A DNA stretch of 64,000 nt, from positions 310,001 to 374,000 of the forward strand of contig NZ_QMIK01000003.1 of NCBI RefSeq assembly GCF_003316845.1, written 5' to 3'. The position numbers and the translations under genes were made by a program. Of this stretch, positions 8,808 to 18,188 are shown one piece after another. Position 1 is the stretch's first letter; each line of letters starts with the position of its first letter. Under the pieces are notes generated by a model that saw nothing but the letters and a program-made list of their open reading frames with translations, did no database searches and had not been told where the DNA came from. The stretch is from Cognataquiflexum aquatile (GTDB taxonomy: Bacteria; Bacteroidota; Bacteroidia; Cytophagales; Cyclobacteriaceae).

Positions 8808-10295
8808 CTACCTATCATTAGTCCCATTCACAGGTGTTCTTTCAGCCCTGTTAGCAAGATCCCAAGCGGTATGGAAAATCAACTTGGCCCTTTTGGTCAT
8901 CAAAGGAAATTCGATTTTCTCCACAGTATCTGTAGGCTGATGATAGTCATCGTGAACGCCATTGAAGAAGAAAATCACAGGAATATTATGTTTTGCAAAA
9001 TTGTAGTGATCTGATCTGTAATAAAATCTGTTTGGATCATCCGCCGCATCGTACCTGTAATCCAGGATCAAATTGGTGTAGGTTATGTTGTTGTATTCAT
9101 TGATTACTTTCAGGTGGGAAGAAAGCATCTCTGAACCGATGACATAGACATAATCCTTATTTTCGGCATTCTGATATTCATAATCAATCCTGCCTACCAT
9201 GTCAATGTTGATGTTGTTGACAGTATTTGCCAGTGGGAAAACCGGATTGTTGGAATAGTATTCTGAACCCAAAAGTCCTTTTTCTTCTCCCGTTACATTG
9301 AGGAACAAAACACTTCTTCGTGGCTTTTTACCTTCTTTGGCAGCCACGACAAATGCTTCCGCAATTTCCATGACAGATACAGTTCCCGAACCGTCATCGT
9401 CAGCACCGTTGTTGATTTCACCTTTGCTGTTGATGCCGACGTGGTCATAGTGTGAAGAAATCACCAATACTTCCTCTTTTTTGTCTGTTCCTTCCAGGTA
9501 GGCCATGACATTTTCTGTAGGCACGACTTTGTTTTGTTTTTTGACAAGGTAACCCGCTTTCTGTGCCTTGATGGATTCAGGATTGTTTTTAGCAGCTTCT
9601 TTCAATGTTTCCACCGGTGTGTCAAACAATGCTGCCATTTTATCACTGCTTACCAAAAATACCGGTTCTTGCTTGGTAGGTTCTTCAAAACCCAACCTGC
9701 CTGAACCGCTCAAGGACTTATATCTGTTTGCAATCCTGTCAAAGTTTGCCTGACCTTCCATAGTAACAATGACAATACCGGCGGCACCGGCTTTCATGAT
9801 GTCTTCGATGACTGTCTGTGACCTTGCACCAATGGCCCAAAGTCCAACCAATTTTCCTTTCACATCTACTTTCTTCATGTTTTCCTCTGATGCAAGACCA
9901 AGAAAAACCAATTCTGCTTTGGTAGCTTTTTTCAGATCGCCATCACCGAGAAACACGAAATCCTCATTGTTGACCAATTTCTGCTTTCCGACTGTCAAGC
10001 TGACTACCGGATAGGAAACAGATACTAGGTTAAATTTCTGTAAATAAGAACCGTCAACAGGACCTGCTAAACCCAATCCTTTATAAAATTCAACAAGGTA
10101 TTCTGCTGCCATTTTTTGGCCTTTATCTCCTGTATTTCTTCCTTCCAATTCGTCAGAAGCCAAATAAGTCAGGTGTTTTTCGAGATCAGAAGCAGTGATG
10201 GTGGAAGCGTATTTTACAACACCTGCGTCTTGCGCAGACAAGTGAAGGGAAAGCAAAAATCCAAATGCTCCCGAGATCCAAATTCTTTTTTTCAT
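8808..10295 (-). CDS. Exported M28-family zinc aminopeptidase with PA domain
   Basis: The 495-residue protein has a Sec signal peptide (MKKRIWISGAFGFLLSLHLSAQ). A protease-associated domain (about 115-220, including AGAAGIVIV) precedes the M28 catalytic domain. The zinc and catalytic residues are visible in order: SSHYDHVG (His, and Asp nearby), NNGADDDGSG (bridging Asp), TGEEKGLLGSEYY (catalytic Glu and zinc Glu), NIDMVGRI (Asp) and YHQPTDT (His). It should release N-terminal amino acids from peptides in the periplasm or outside the cell. It is monocistronic, in the same direction as the PQQ gene but separated by 318 nt. Confidence 0.9.
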   Translation of the reverse strand: MKKRIWISGAFGFLLSLHLSAQDAGVVKYASTITASDLEKHLTYLASDELEGRNTGDKGQKMAAEYLVEFYKGLGLAGPVDGSYLQKFNLVSVSYPVVSLTVGKQKLVNNEDFVFLGDGDLKKATKAELVFLGLASEENMKKVDVKGKLVGLWAIGARSQTVIEDIMKAGAAGIVIVTMEGQANFDRIANRYKSLSGSGRLGFEEPTKQEPVFLVSSDKMAALFDTPVETLKEAAKNNPESIKAQKAGYLVKKQNKVVPTENVMAYLEGTDKKEEVLVISSHYDHVGINSKGEINNGADDDGSGTVSVMEIAEAFVVAAKEGKKPRRSVLFLNVTGEEKGLLGSEYYSNNPVFPLANTVNNINIDMVGRIDYEYQNAENKDYVYVIGSEMLSSHLKVINEYNNITYTNLILDYRYDAADDPNRFYYRSDHYNFAKHNIPVIFFFNGVHDDYHQPTDTVEKIEFPLMTKRAKLIFHTAWDLANRAERTPVNGTNDR

Positions 10296-10431
10296 AAGTT
10301 ATTTTTGAGGTAATTCAAATAAAGGCTTTAAACATAGAAATAATTTGAATTACAATAAAACCGTTTGTCAATTCGGATGTTTATAGGGTGTATTTCTTTG
10401 ATTTTGAAATCCATAATCATCCAATAATTCT

Positions 10432-10439
10432 TACCTTTG
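10432..10439 (+). promoter_or_regulatory. Probable -7 promoter box of gcvP
   Basis: TACCTTTG matches the Bacteroidota -7 consensus TAnnTTTG exactly and lies 56 nt before the gcvP ATG. No TTG sits at the expected 19-nt distance upstream, so the call rests on the -7 box alone. Confidence 0.4.
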
Positions 10440-10495
10440 CACAACCAAAAATTGAGGCGAATATAACCCAAGTAAATCCCCCCTTATTTATCGAT

Positions 10496-13387
10496 ATGAA
10501 GATTAATCTCAATCCCTCCACTAAGTTTGAAAATAGGCATAACGGTCCTTCAGCTCATGAAATCACTTTGATGTTGAATAAAATCGGAGCAGCTTCCCTG
10601 ACCGAACTTATTGATCAAACTATACCTAAATCCATCCAACTGGAGAAGCCTTTGGACCTTCCCGAGGCCAAATCTGAAGCTGGATTTTTGAAGGAATTCA
10701 AAAAAATGGCTTCCAAAAACCGGATTTTCAAATCTTACATCGGGTTGGGATACTATGATACCATCGTGCCAGGAGTGATTTTGAGAAATATTATGGAAAA
10801 TCCGGGATGGTATACCGCCTATACGCCTTACCAGGCAGAAATAGCACAGGGCCGTTTGGAAGCGCTGATCAACTACCAGACCATGGTTATGGATCTGACC
10901 GGGATGGAGATGGCAAATGCATCCCTTCTTGATGAGGCCACAGCAGCTGCCGAAGCCATGACTATGTTATATGCTTCCAAGCCGAAGGAAAAGAAAAACG
11001 CACACACCTACTTTGTAGATGAAAAAATATTCCCACAAACAAGGGATTTGCTGATCACCCGCTCGGCGCCGATTGGTATCGAATTGGTGATTGGACCGCT
11101 ATCCACTTTGGACTTGACTGATCCTAATCTTTTTGGGGTGATGGTCCAATATCCAAACATGGATGGTGAAGTAATCAACCATGCTGATTTGGTTGCAGCT
11201 GCTAAAGAAAACAATGTCTTGACGGCTTTTGCCTCTGATTTGCTCAGCTTGACTTTATTGACTCCTCCGGGAGAAATGGGTGCTGATGTAGTCGTCGGCA
11301 CAAGTCAAAGATTGGGTGTCCCAATGGGTTATGGCGGTCCTCATGCTGCCTTTTTTGCTACCAAAGAAGCTTATAAAAGACAGGTTCCGGGTAGAATCAT
11401 CGGAGTTTCTGTAGATAAGGACGGAAACAAAGCCTACAGAATGGCGCTTCAGACACGGGAGCAACATATCAAAAGAGAAAAAGCAACTTCCAATATTTGT
11501 ACTGCTCAGGTACTCCTTTCGGTGATGGCAGGGATGTATTCCGTGTATCATGGTCCAAAGGGTTTGAAAGAAATCGCTTTGAGAACTCATGGTTTGGCAC
11601 AATTGACAGCCAAAGCCCTTGCGGAAATTGGTTTTGAGCAGACGAACAAAAACTATTTTGACACCATCAAAATAAAAACCGATTCAGTGCAGCAGTCCAA
11701 AATCAAAGCATTTGCTGTTTCTTCGGAATTGAATTTCAGATACGAAGAAGGCGCCATTTTACTTTCTTTTGATGAGGTCAAAACGGTGAAGGATGTAAAA
11801 ACCCTTGTGGAGGTTTTTGCAAAATCCACCAACCAAAAGATAAAATCAACTTGGGAGGAGCTGGTCGAAGGATTAGAAATCAACCTTCCTGAGGGTATCA
11901 ATAGGAAGTCAGATTATTTGACGCACCCGGTTTTCAACCAATACCACTCAGAGCATGAGATGCTCAGGTATATCAAAAGGCTGGAAAACAAGGACCTTTC
12001 CTTGGTTCATTCGATGATTTCTTTGGGTTCATGTACCATGAAACTCAACGCCACTACCGAAATGATTCCAGTGACTTGGCCGGAATTCGGTCAACTACAC
12101 CCATTCTGCCCACAAGATCAGGCAGCGGGGTATTATGAAATGTTCCAAAATCTCAGAAATTGGTTGAGTGAGATCACCGGTTTTGCAGATACTTCTTTGC
12201 AGCCAAACTCCGGTGCCCAAGGCGAATATGCAGGTCTGATGGTCATCAGGGCCTATCATATGAGCCGTGGCGATCACCACAGGAACATCGCCTTGATCCC
12301 GACTTCTGCCCATGGTACCAATCCTGCTTCTGCAGTGATGGCAGGAATGAAGGTTGTTTTGGTGAAATGTGACGAAAGAGGAAACATCGATGTCGCTGAC
12401 CTGAAAGCCAAAGCTGAAGAGCATTCCAAAGATTTATCAGCCTTGATGGTGACTTATCCTTCTACCCACGGGGTATTTGAAGAGGCTATCCAGGAAATCT
12501 GCCAGATCATCCATGACAACGGCGGTCAGGTCTATATGGACGGAGCGAATATGAATGCGCAGGTTGGTCTGACCAGCCCGGGCAGAATCGGTGCGGACGT
12601 CTGTCACCTCAATCTCCACAAAACATTCTGTATCCCTCACGGTGGTGGCGGACCGGGTATGGGCCCTATCAGTGTTGCAAAGCAATTGGTGCCATTCCTT
12701 CCCGGAAATCCGGTAGTGCAGACAGGCGGAACACAAGCGATCCACGCGATATCTGCAGCCCCTTTTGGCAGCGCAAGTATCCTTCCGATTTCCTATGCCT
12801 ACATCGCAATGATGGGAGGAGAAGGACTGACCAATGCCACTAAAATCGCTATCCTGAATGCCAACTATATCAAAGCAAGACTTGAAGCGCATTATCCTAT
12901 CCTATACACAGGGATCCATGGAAGAGCTGCACACGAAATGATTTTGGATTGCAGGGCATTCAAAGATTTTGGTGTGGAGGTAGAAGACATTGCAAAGAGG
13001 TTGATGGATTATGGTTTCCATGCGCCGACAGTTTCCTTCCCTGTTGCTGGCACGCTGATGATCGAGCCGACTGAGTCTGAGACCATGGCTGAACTTGACA
13101 GGTTCTGTGATGCGATGATCGCCATCAGACATGAAATCCAGGAAGTTGCTGACGGCAATTCAGACAAAGAAAACAACGTCTTGAAGAATGCACCGCACAC
13201 TGCGGCACTGGCTTTGGCAGATAATTGGGATTTCCCATACTCAAGAGAAAAAGCAGTGTATCCGTTACCATATGTGAAAGGGAATAAATTCTGGCCAACC
13301 GTCAGAAGAATAGATTCAGCCTACGGTGACAGAAATTTGGTTTGCAGCTGTATTCCTGTTGAGGAATATGTCGAGGCAGAAGCCTAA
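10496..13387 (+). CDS. gcvP: Glycine decarboxylase P-protein
   Basis: GcvP decarboxylates glycine using pyridoxal phosphate and passes the aminomethyl group to the lipoyl arm of GcvH. The start [19 protein letters not shown] at 10496 gives 963 residues, matching the usual full-length single-chain form (about 950-960). Visible family marks are FENRHNGPS at the N-terminus, the [19 protein letters not shown] region, [22 protein letters not shown], and the PLP lysine in [17 protein letters not shown] (K709). No gcvT or gcvH lies in the window, so the cleavage system is dispersed, as is common in this phylum. A clear terminator follows. Confidence 0.96.
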   Translation: MKINLNPSTKFENRHNGPSAHEITLMLNKIGAASLTELIDQTIPKSIQLEKPLDLPEAKSEAGFLKEFKKMASKNRIFKSYIGLGYYDTIVPGVILRNIMENPGWYTAYTPYQAEIAQGRLEALINYQTMVMDLTGMEMANASLLDEATAAAEAMTMLYASKPKEKKNAHTYFVDEKIFPQTRDLLITRSAPIGIELVIGPLSTLDLTDPNLFGVMVQYPNMDGEVINHADLVAAAKENNVLTAFASDLLSLTLLTPPGEMGADVVVGTSQRLGVPMGYGGPHAAFFATKEAYKRQVPGRIIGVSVDKDGNKAYRMALQTREQHIKREKATSNICTAQVLLSVMAGMYSVYHGPKGLKEIALRTHGLAQLTAKALAEIGFEQTNKNYFDTIKIKTDSVQQSKIKAFAVSSELNFRYEEGAILLSFDEVKTVKDVKTLVEVFAKSTNQKIKSTWEELVEGLEINLPEGINRKSDYLTHPVFNQYHSEHEMLRYIKRLENKDLSLVHSMISLGSCTMKLNATTEMIPVTWPEFGQLHPFCPQDQAAGYYEMFQNLRNWLSEITGFADTSLQPNSGAQGEYAGLMVIRAYHMSRGDHHRNIALIPTSAHGTNPASAVMAGMKVVLVKCDERGNIDVADLKAKAEEHSKDLSALMVTYPSTHGVFEEAIQEICQIIHDNGGQVYMDGANMNAQVGLTSPGRIGADVCHLNLHKTFCIPHGGGGPGMGPISVAKQLVPFLPGNPVVQTGGTQAIHAISAAPFGSASILPISYAYIAMMGGEGLTNATKIAILNANYIKARLEAHYPILYTGIHGRAAHEMILDCRAFKDFGVEVEDIAKRLMDYGFHAPTVSFPVAGTLMIEPTESETMAELDRFCDAMIAIRHEIQEVADGNSDKENNVLKNAPHTAALALADNWDFPYSREKAVYPLPYVKGNKFWPTVRRIDSAYGDRNLVCSCIPVEEYVEAEA

Positions 13388-13414
13388 CATCTGATTAAAA
13401 TACTATTTATAAAG

Positions 13415-13440
13415 AAAGGAGCTGAGAGGCTCCTTTTTTG
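13415..13440 (+). terminator. Rho-independent terminator of gcvP
   Basis: An 8-bp perfect stem AAAGGAGC/GCTCCTTT with a 6-nt loop runs into six T residues, 27 nt after the gcvP stop. Confidence 0.85.
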
Positions 13441-13574
13441 GTTTAGATTTTTTGGAATTATCAGTTTTGTTTATAAGTTTAGTTTTAATTTAAATAAATA
13501 GGTCGTTCACATTTATCAAAATAAATTGAATATCTATTTGATGAGGATTAGAATCGGATTTTAAGCAAGAAGTA

Positions 13575-13985
13575 ATGAAAAAAGTCATAGCGAATCTAGT
13601 GGTATTTTTGATTTTCGGAGGTATGGTCTACTTAAAATACAGGTATGATTTAAAGGAAAACAGGAAATTAATACAAAAGATTAATGAAGAGTATTTATCT
13701 ATAAGTTTTAGCGACAGTTTAAATTCAAATGTTCTTGTTTTAAGGGATCCATTTTTTGGATCAAGTTTTAGGAAAAGCAGTAGTACTGTTTTTTTTCAAC
13801 TTTGGTATGGTTCAAAAAGAGGTGTATCAACTTCCTCTGAAATCAAATCAAATGGGTTAATTTCAATTCGGAATATCTTGGAACCGGGAGACCTAATCTT
13901 GAAAAGTTCAAATTCAAATTTTATTTCAATAGTAAAGGAAGATAGTTTTGATACATTAATATTTAGGATTTCAAAACAACATTAA
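13575..13985 (+). CDS. Small membrane-anchored hypothetical protein
   Basis: The 136-residue protein has one N-terminal transmembrane anchor (residues 5-20, IANLVVFLIFGGMVYL) followed by a basic stretch, so the rest should face the periplasm or lumen. The C-terminal 90 residues are beta-rich (NVLVLRDPFFGSS, LISIRNILEPGDLILKSS). No family is recognised. Its base composition is clearly more AT-rich than gcvP before it, like the toxin-antitoxin pair that follows, which suggests recent acquisition. The ATG at 13575 is the only good start. Confidence 0.6.
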   Translation: MKKVIANLVVFLIFGGMVYLKYRYDLKENRKLIQKINEEYLSISFSDSLNSNVLVLRDPFFGSSFRKSSSTVFFQLWYGSKRGVSTSSEIKSNGLISIRNILEPGDLILKSSNSNFISIVKEDSFDTLIFRISKQH

Positions 13986-14122
13986 ATTAACTGATCTTTT
14001 ACGTTTCGGATTCAATGGGTTTATATCGAGTCCCAAAGAAACTCTAATTATAAATTAAAGAGGGGGCGACCAAAACCGCTTTTTTATAAATTTGGATTAT
14101 ATTCACATAAAATCTATACAAT

Positions 14123-14290
14123 ATGTTAAGAGTTATCAAAAAAGGCTCTACAAAAGAAGAAATTCAAAAAACCTTAGCTGGTTTCACAAAAAAGAAAAAA
14201 GGATTTCAGGCTTCTAATTTTTCGGGCATTATTGATCTTGATGAAAGCCCAATGGAAATCCAAAAAAAGCTTCGTGATGAATGGAAATAA
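14123..14290 (+). CDS. Short antitoxin partner of PIN toxin
   Basis: This 55-residue frame (MLRVIKKGSTKEEIQKTLAG at the N-terminus, ending RDEWK) begins at an ATG with no alternative start and overlaps the PIN gene by 14 nt. That is the classic arrangement in which translation of the toxin is coupled to its antitoxin. The N-terminus is basic and helix-rich; the C-terminus (SGIIDLDESPMEIQKKLRDEW) looks like the flexible tail that antitoxins use to fill the toxin's active site. The DNA-binding fold cannot be assigned from sequence alone. Confidence 0.7.
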   Translation: MLRVIKKGSTKEEIQKTLAGFTKKKKGFQASNFSGIIDLDESPMEIQKKLRDEWK

Positions 14291-14648
14291 GTTGATGGTA
14301 GATACAAATGTCTTACTTTATCTCATGCAGGGAGATTCCACATTGGTAAGCATATTAGAAGGAAAGAATATATATGTTTCCTTCGTTACTGAACTTGAGC
14401 TTTACAGTTTCAGGCCTCTTTCCCAAGAGGAAAAAAGTAAAATAAATATATTGTTGTCGCAATGCACGATCATCGATATCACAGCAGGTATCAAACAATT
14501 CACCATAGACCTTCGACAAAATTATCCTATCAAATTGCCGGATAGCATAATAGCCGGAACGTCATTGTATCTTGATATACCACTGTTTTCAGCAGATAAA
14601 GGGTTCAAGAATATCGAGCCGCTGGATTTTATTTTTTATGAAAAGTAA
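14277..14648 (+). CDS. VapC-like PIN-domain ribonuclease toxin
   Basis: I chose the start MNGNKLMVDTNVLLYL at 14277, inside the end of the antitoxin frame; this gives 123 residues, normal for VapC. The acidic metal-binding residues of PIN nucleases are visible: Asp in MVDTNVLLYL, Glu in TELELYSF, Asp in KLPDSIIAGTS and Asp in SADKGFKNI. Such toxins cut specific RNAs when released from the antitoxin. The pair lies in an AT-rich segment between gcvP and the M1 peptidase. Confidence 0.85.
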   Translation: MNGNKLMVDTNVLLYLMQGDSTLVSILEGKNIYVSFVTELELYSFRPLSQEEKSKINILLSQCTIIDITAGIKQFTIDLRQNYPIKLPDSIIAGTSLYLDIPLFSADKGFKNIEPLDFIFYEK

Positions 14649-14869
14649 AGTAAGGCTAGGTCTTTCTTCCTCTCTTTTTCCAATGAATATTTCTCTATTG
14701 TAAAGGGTAAATTATCCTTTATTTCATGCTCTTTTTTTACGAAATTTTAAAAATTATAATTTGAGAGATTCCCTGTCTGGTCCATAATGAATAATTCCCT
14801 TTCTTTTTTACCTGTCTTTTCACCAAATTGAAACTTGAGATTCCCTTACCTACTACCAATTCCAAAACC

Positions 14870-16453
14870 ATGAAGCGCACTTTATTTCTATTTATAATTC
14901 TCCTTTCTTCAAACTTAGCTTTCTCCCAAATCCAAAAGAATTGGGCTTGGGGTGGGCCAATTGATCCTTTGCAGGCCAAGTTTCAGGTGGTGCACTACCA
15001 TCTTGAATTGGAGATTTTTCCCGAAAAACAGGAAATCCGAGGCTTTAACAGGGTTACTTTTTCTTCAAAAGAGAAGTTGGATACCTTAAGACTGAACCTC
15101 ATCGAGGAATATACAGTCAGCAAAATCATTATGGATGGAAAGGAAATCACTTTCCGTCATTTTGGGGATACCTTGGATATTTTCCCTATTGATTGCACAT
15201 GTCAGGATGTGGAAATCCACTATGGCGGGAAGACGCCGATTGCAGTTCGCCCTCCCTGGACCGGTGGTTTTACTTGGGAAATTGACCAATTGGGTAACCA
15301 TTGGATGGGCTTGTCTTCCCAAAACGAAGGCGCCAAAATCTTCATGCCCAGTCTTGACCATCCTTCGAGCGAACCGCTGAATGGCGTGGACCTGATTTAT
15401 ACAGCGCCTGAACCTTATTATGTAGCCTCTAATGGCCGACTTGTAGAAACCGAAAAATCCGATGGAAAAATCACCTATCATTGGACTACTGAATATCCCA
15501 TCAACAATTACAATATCAATTTCACTTTAGGGGTATTCCATCAGGAATCGAGGACATTCACAAGTTCCGACGGTACTGAAATCCCCATGTTTGTCTACGT
15601 CCTGCAAGAAAACAGGGATAAAGCCAAAGCACTTTTGGATGTATTGGACAACTCTGCAAAGACTTTGGAGAAATACTTTGGACCTTATCCTTTTCCCAAT
15701 GACAAAATCGCGGTAGTTGAAACGCCGTATCTCGGCATGGAGCATCAAACCATCAATGCTTATGGAAACAATTTCCAGTTTGTACCCATGGGGAAGGTTC
15801 AATATGATTGGTTGCTGCACCACGAACTCGGTCACGAATGGTTTGGAAATAAGGTTTCTGTGAAGGATTGGGCAGATTTTTGGTTGCACGAAGGGCTGAC
15901 GGCTTATGGGGATTGGCTGTTTTACCTCGAACATGGCGGGGAAGATGCCTATCTGGAAAAAGTCGCTTCGGTCCGCAAAGGAATCGCCAATGCGAGGCCG
16001 GTAGTTTCACCGAGAAATTCGACTTCTGACTATGCTTACCATCCTGAGATTTATACCAAAGGAGCTTTTATCATCCATTCATTGCGGTATTATCTGGGAG
16101 ATGAGGCATTTTTCCCGATGCTCAAAGCTTTTGCTTCGGATGAAAGATTCATCTACGAAAACCTTGTGGAGACATCGGATTTCACTGGATTTGTGCAGCA
16201 TTATACAGGAAAGGATCTGGAAGGATTTTTTGACATGTACCTGAAAAGTATCCGCATCCCAAAGGTCAAAGTGTCCAAAAAAGGAAAGAAAGGCTATGCG
16301 GTGAGTCTTCCGAATATCACATTTTCCATGCATGTCGAGATCCGGACTTCCAATGGATTGGAAAGACATGTCCTTTCTTCCAAGCCGGTGATGGTCAAAA
16401 GTGCAGGTCCGATTGAGGTTGATCCGCGTGGGTGGTACTTGCTGGAAAAGTAA
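14870..16453 (+). CDS. Exported M1-family zinc metallopeptidase
   Basis: The start MKRTLFLFIILLSSNLAFSQ at 14870 gives a clean Sec signal peptide; the longer frame starts from TTG without one. The mature protein has the M1 N-terminal beta domain, the exopeptidase-type motif GMEHQTINAYG, and the zinc site HELGH (318-322) with Glu341 in WLHEGLTAYGDW, exactly 18 residues later. At 527 residues it is short for the family and lacks the large C-terminal helical domain of ERAP-type enzymes. It should act as an aminopeptidase in the periplasm or on the cell surface. It is followed by the degenerate repeat region. Confidence 0.9.
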   Translation: MKRTLFLFIILLSSNLAFSQIQKNWAWGGPIDPLQAKFQVVHYHLELEIFPEKQEIRGFNRVTFSSKEKLDTLRLNLIEEYTVSKIIMDGKEITFRHFGDTLDIFPIDCTCQDVEIHYGGKTPIAVRPPWTGGFTWEIDQLGNHWMGLSSQNEGAKIFMPSLDHPSSEPLNGVDLIYTAPEPYYVASNGRLVETEKSDGKITYHWTTEYPINNYNINFTLGVFHQESRTFTSSDGTEIPMFVYVLQENRDKAKALLDVLDNSAKTLEKYFGPYPFPNDKIAVVETPYLGMEHQTINAYGNNFQFVPMGKVQYDWLLHHELGHEWFGNKVSVKDWADFWLHEGLTAYGDWLFYLEHGGEDAYLEKVASVRKGIANARPVVSPRNSTSDYAYHPEIYTKGAFIIHSLRYYLGDEAFFPMLKAFASDERFIYENLVETSDFTGFVQHYTGKDLEGFFDMYLKSIRIPKVKVSKKGKKGYAVSLPNITFSMHVEIRTSNGLERHVLSSKPVMVKSAGPIEVDPRGWYLLEK

Positions 16454-16454
16454 T

Positions 16455-16945
16455 TTGAGGTAAAAAAGCCCACAAAGACACAAAGAGAATATTTGCAAGC
16501 TCGATTTTTTTTGCTCTCGCCAAGGCGCTAAGACGCAAAAAAAAAGTCGGATGGGATTTAGGCCTCAGATTTTCGCAACAATATCAGTTACCCTGCTTCT
16601 CCAGAAGCTGGATGGGTTTTATTTTTCTCGCAAAGACGCAAGGTCGCTAAGATTTGCAGTCGGAAGGCTTAATGCCGTGAAATTATTTTTGGATCATTTT
16701 CCTCGGTTATTCTGCTTCTCAAGAAACTGGATGTGTCATCTTTTTTTTATCTCGCAAAACCGCAAGGGCGCAAAGATTTGTAGTTGGTTGGCTTAAAGCC
16801 TTTAGACTTTATAACTCGCAATCAATAATCGAACATTATCTAATTTTATTCGGATTCTTACTTTGGAATGAACCTGCTTTTTGGATAAAAATAATTACTT
16901 TCATTCCCAAACCATTTGCGACTTTGTGCCTTTGCGTGAATCATC
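16455..16945 (+). repeat. Degenerate tandem intergenic repeat (CGCAAAGACGCAAG type)
   Basis: The roughly 500 bases between the M1 and MFS genes contain no gene. They hold several degenerate copies of CTCGCAAAGACGCAAGG/CGCTAAGATTTG (at about 16515, 16626 and 16751) inside a larger unit of about 119 bp that starts with CTGCTTCTCCAGAAGCTGG (16593 and 16712). A further fragment (CACAAAGACACAAAG) lies at 16470, and an inverted one (TTTGTGCCTTTGCG) at 16923-16936. A related fragment (CCGCAAAGCCGCAAAA) recurs near 36624. This is a non-coding repeat family. Confidence 0.75.
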
Positions 16946-16949
16946 ATCT

Positions 16950-18188
16950 ATGAACTCAAAACTACTCGTCCGGCTCTCCCTGATATTCAACTACATGGTA
17001 TTCGCTGTGTTGCTGAATTCGGTAGGGGCAGTCATCCTGCAGGTACAGCGGACTTTTGATGTCAGCAAAGCGGAAGCTTCGGTTTTGGAGGGTTTCAAGG
17101 ATTTGCCTATCGCCATTTTCTCATTTATCGTAGCCTCATTTCTTCCAAAACTTGGGATCCGAAAAGGCATGTTGATCGCTTTGTTTGCAGTGGCGGCCAT
17201 GTGCTTTCTGATGCCGGTGATTGCCGATGAGTTCTGGTATTTCAAGGTATTGTTTGCAGTGGTCGGGGTCTCCTTTGCAATCATCAAAGTCAGTGTCTTT
17301 GCGACGATCGGCTTGGTGACTGACTCGCCAAAAGAACACAGCAGCCTGATGAGCACCATAGAGGGATTCTTTATGGTTGGGGTATTGCTTGGCAATGTAT
17401 TCTTCAGCCTGTTTGTCAACGACAGCGACCCTACTTCCCAATCTTGGTTGAACATTTATTGGTACCTCGGGGCGATGAGTTTGGTGGCTGCGTTGTTGCT
17501 CTTTTTTGCCCAGATCAATGAAACTGAATCCAAAAGGGAAAATACCAAGGCCTCGGATGAATTCTTCGATATGCTAAAACTCGTTGCCAAACCGCTTGTC
17601 TTGGTATTTGCTGCCTCGGCTTTTCTGTTTGTACTTATTGAGCAAAGTTTCATGACCTGGACGCCGACTTTCTATCAGGATGTATTGAAAGTCCCGGCAA
17701 GTATGGGGATTCAAGCCGGTGCAGTTTTGGCAGGAGCTTTGGCCATAGGACGCTTGCTTGCAGGATTTGTATTGAAAAAAATCCATTGGCTCACCTTCAC
17801 ACTTACCTGTACCATCTTTGTGGGAGCCTGTGTTTTGTTGACTTTGCCGCTTACTTCCGATCAGCCTGTCATGAATGAAACCATCACCTGGTTCAATGCT
17901 CCTTTTGTCGTTTACCTATTTCCCATTTTGGGAATTTTTTTGGCACCGATTTATCCCACGATCAATTCAGTGGTGCTGAGTGCACTGCCGAGGTATATGC
18001 AAAGTTCCATGTCTGGCCTGATTGTGGTATTTTCTGCCTTGGGCGGGACAACAGGATCGATCATCACCGGAAATATATTTGAAGCATATGGTGGTACCAC
18101 CGCATTTTATTTTTCGCTGATTCCTATTGTAGGACTTTGCCTCATATTAATTTTGTTGAACATTCAAGTCAGGAAACAAGCAGCATGA
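16950..18188 (+). CDS. MFS transporter
   Basis: The start MNSKLLVRLSLIFNYMVF at 16950 gives 412 residues with about 12 hydrophobic segments, usual for the major facilitator superfamily. The longer frame upstream runs through repeat sequence and is unlikely. The gene overlaps the trehalase by 4 nt (ATGA), so the two are translationally coupled, and the protein probably imports trehalose or a related sugar. The first loop carries LPKLGIRKGMLIAL, in the position of the MFS loop 2-3 motif. The substrate is an inference from the operon, not from residues seen. Confidence 0.87.
   Translation: MNSKLLVRLSLIFNYMVFAVLLNSVGAVILQVQRTFDVSKAEASVLEGFKDLPIAIFSFIVASFLPKLGIRKGMLIALFAVAAMCFLMPVIADEFWYFKVLFAVVGVSFAIIKVSVFATIGLVTDSPKEHSSLMSTIEGFFMVGVLLGNVFFSLFVNDSDPTSQSWLNIYWYLGAMSLVAALLLFFAQINETESKRENTKASDEFFDMLKLVAKPLVLVFAASAFLFVLIEQSFMTWTPTFYQDVLKVPASMGIQAGAVLAGALAIGRLLAGFVLKKIHWLTFTLTCTIFVGACVLLTLPLTSDQPVMNETITWFNAPFVVYLFPILGIFLAPIYPTINSVVLSALPRYMQSSMSGLIVVFSALGGTTGSIITGNIFEAYGGTTAFYFSLIPIVGLCLILILLNIQVRKQAA

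Noticed and set aside
16455-16945. Insertion sequence remnant
   Set aside because: No transposase-like frame or clear terminal inverted repeats were seen; the region is tandem non-coding repeat.
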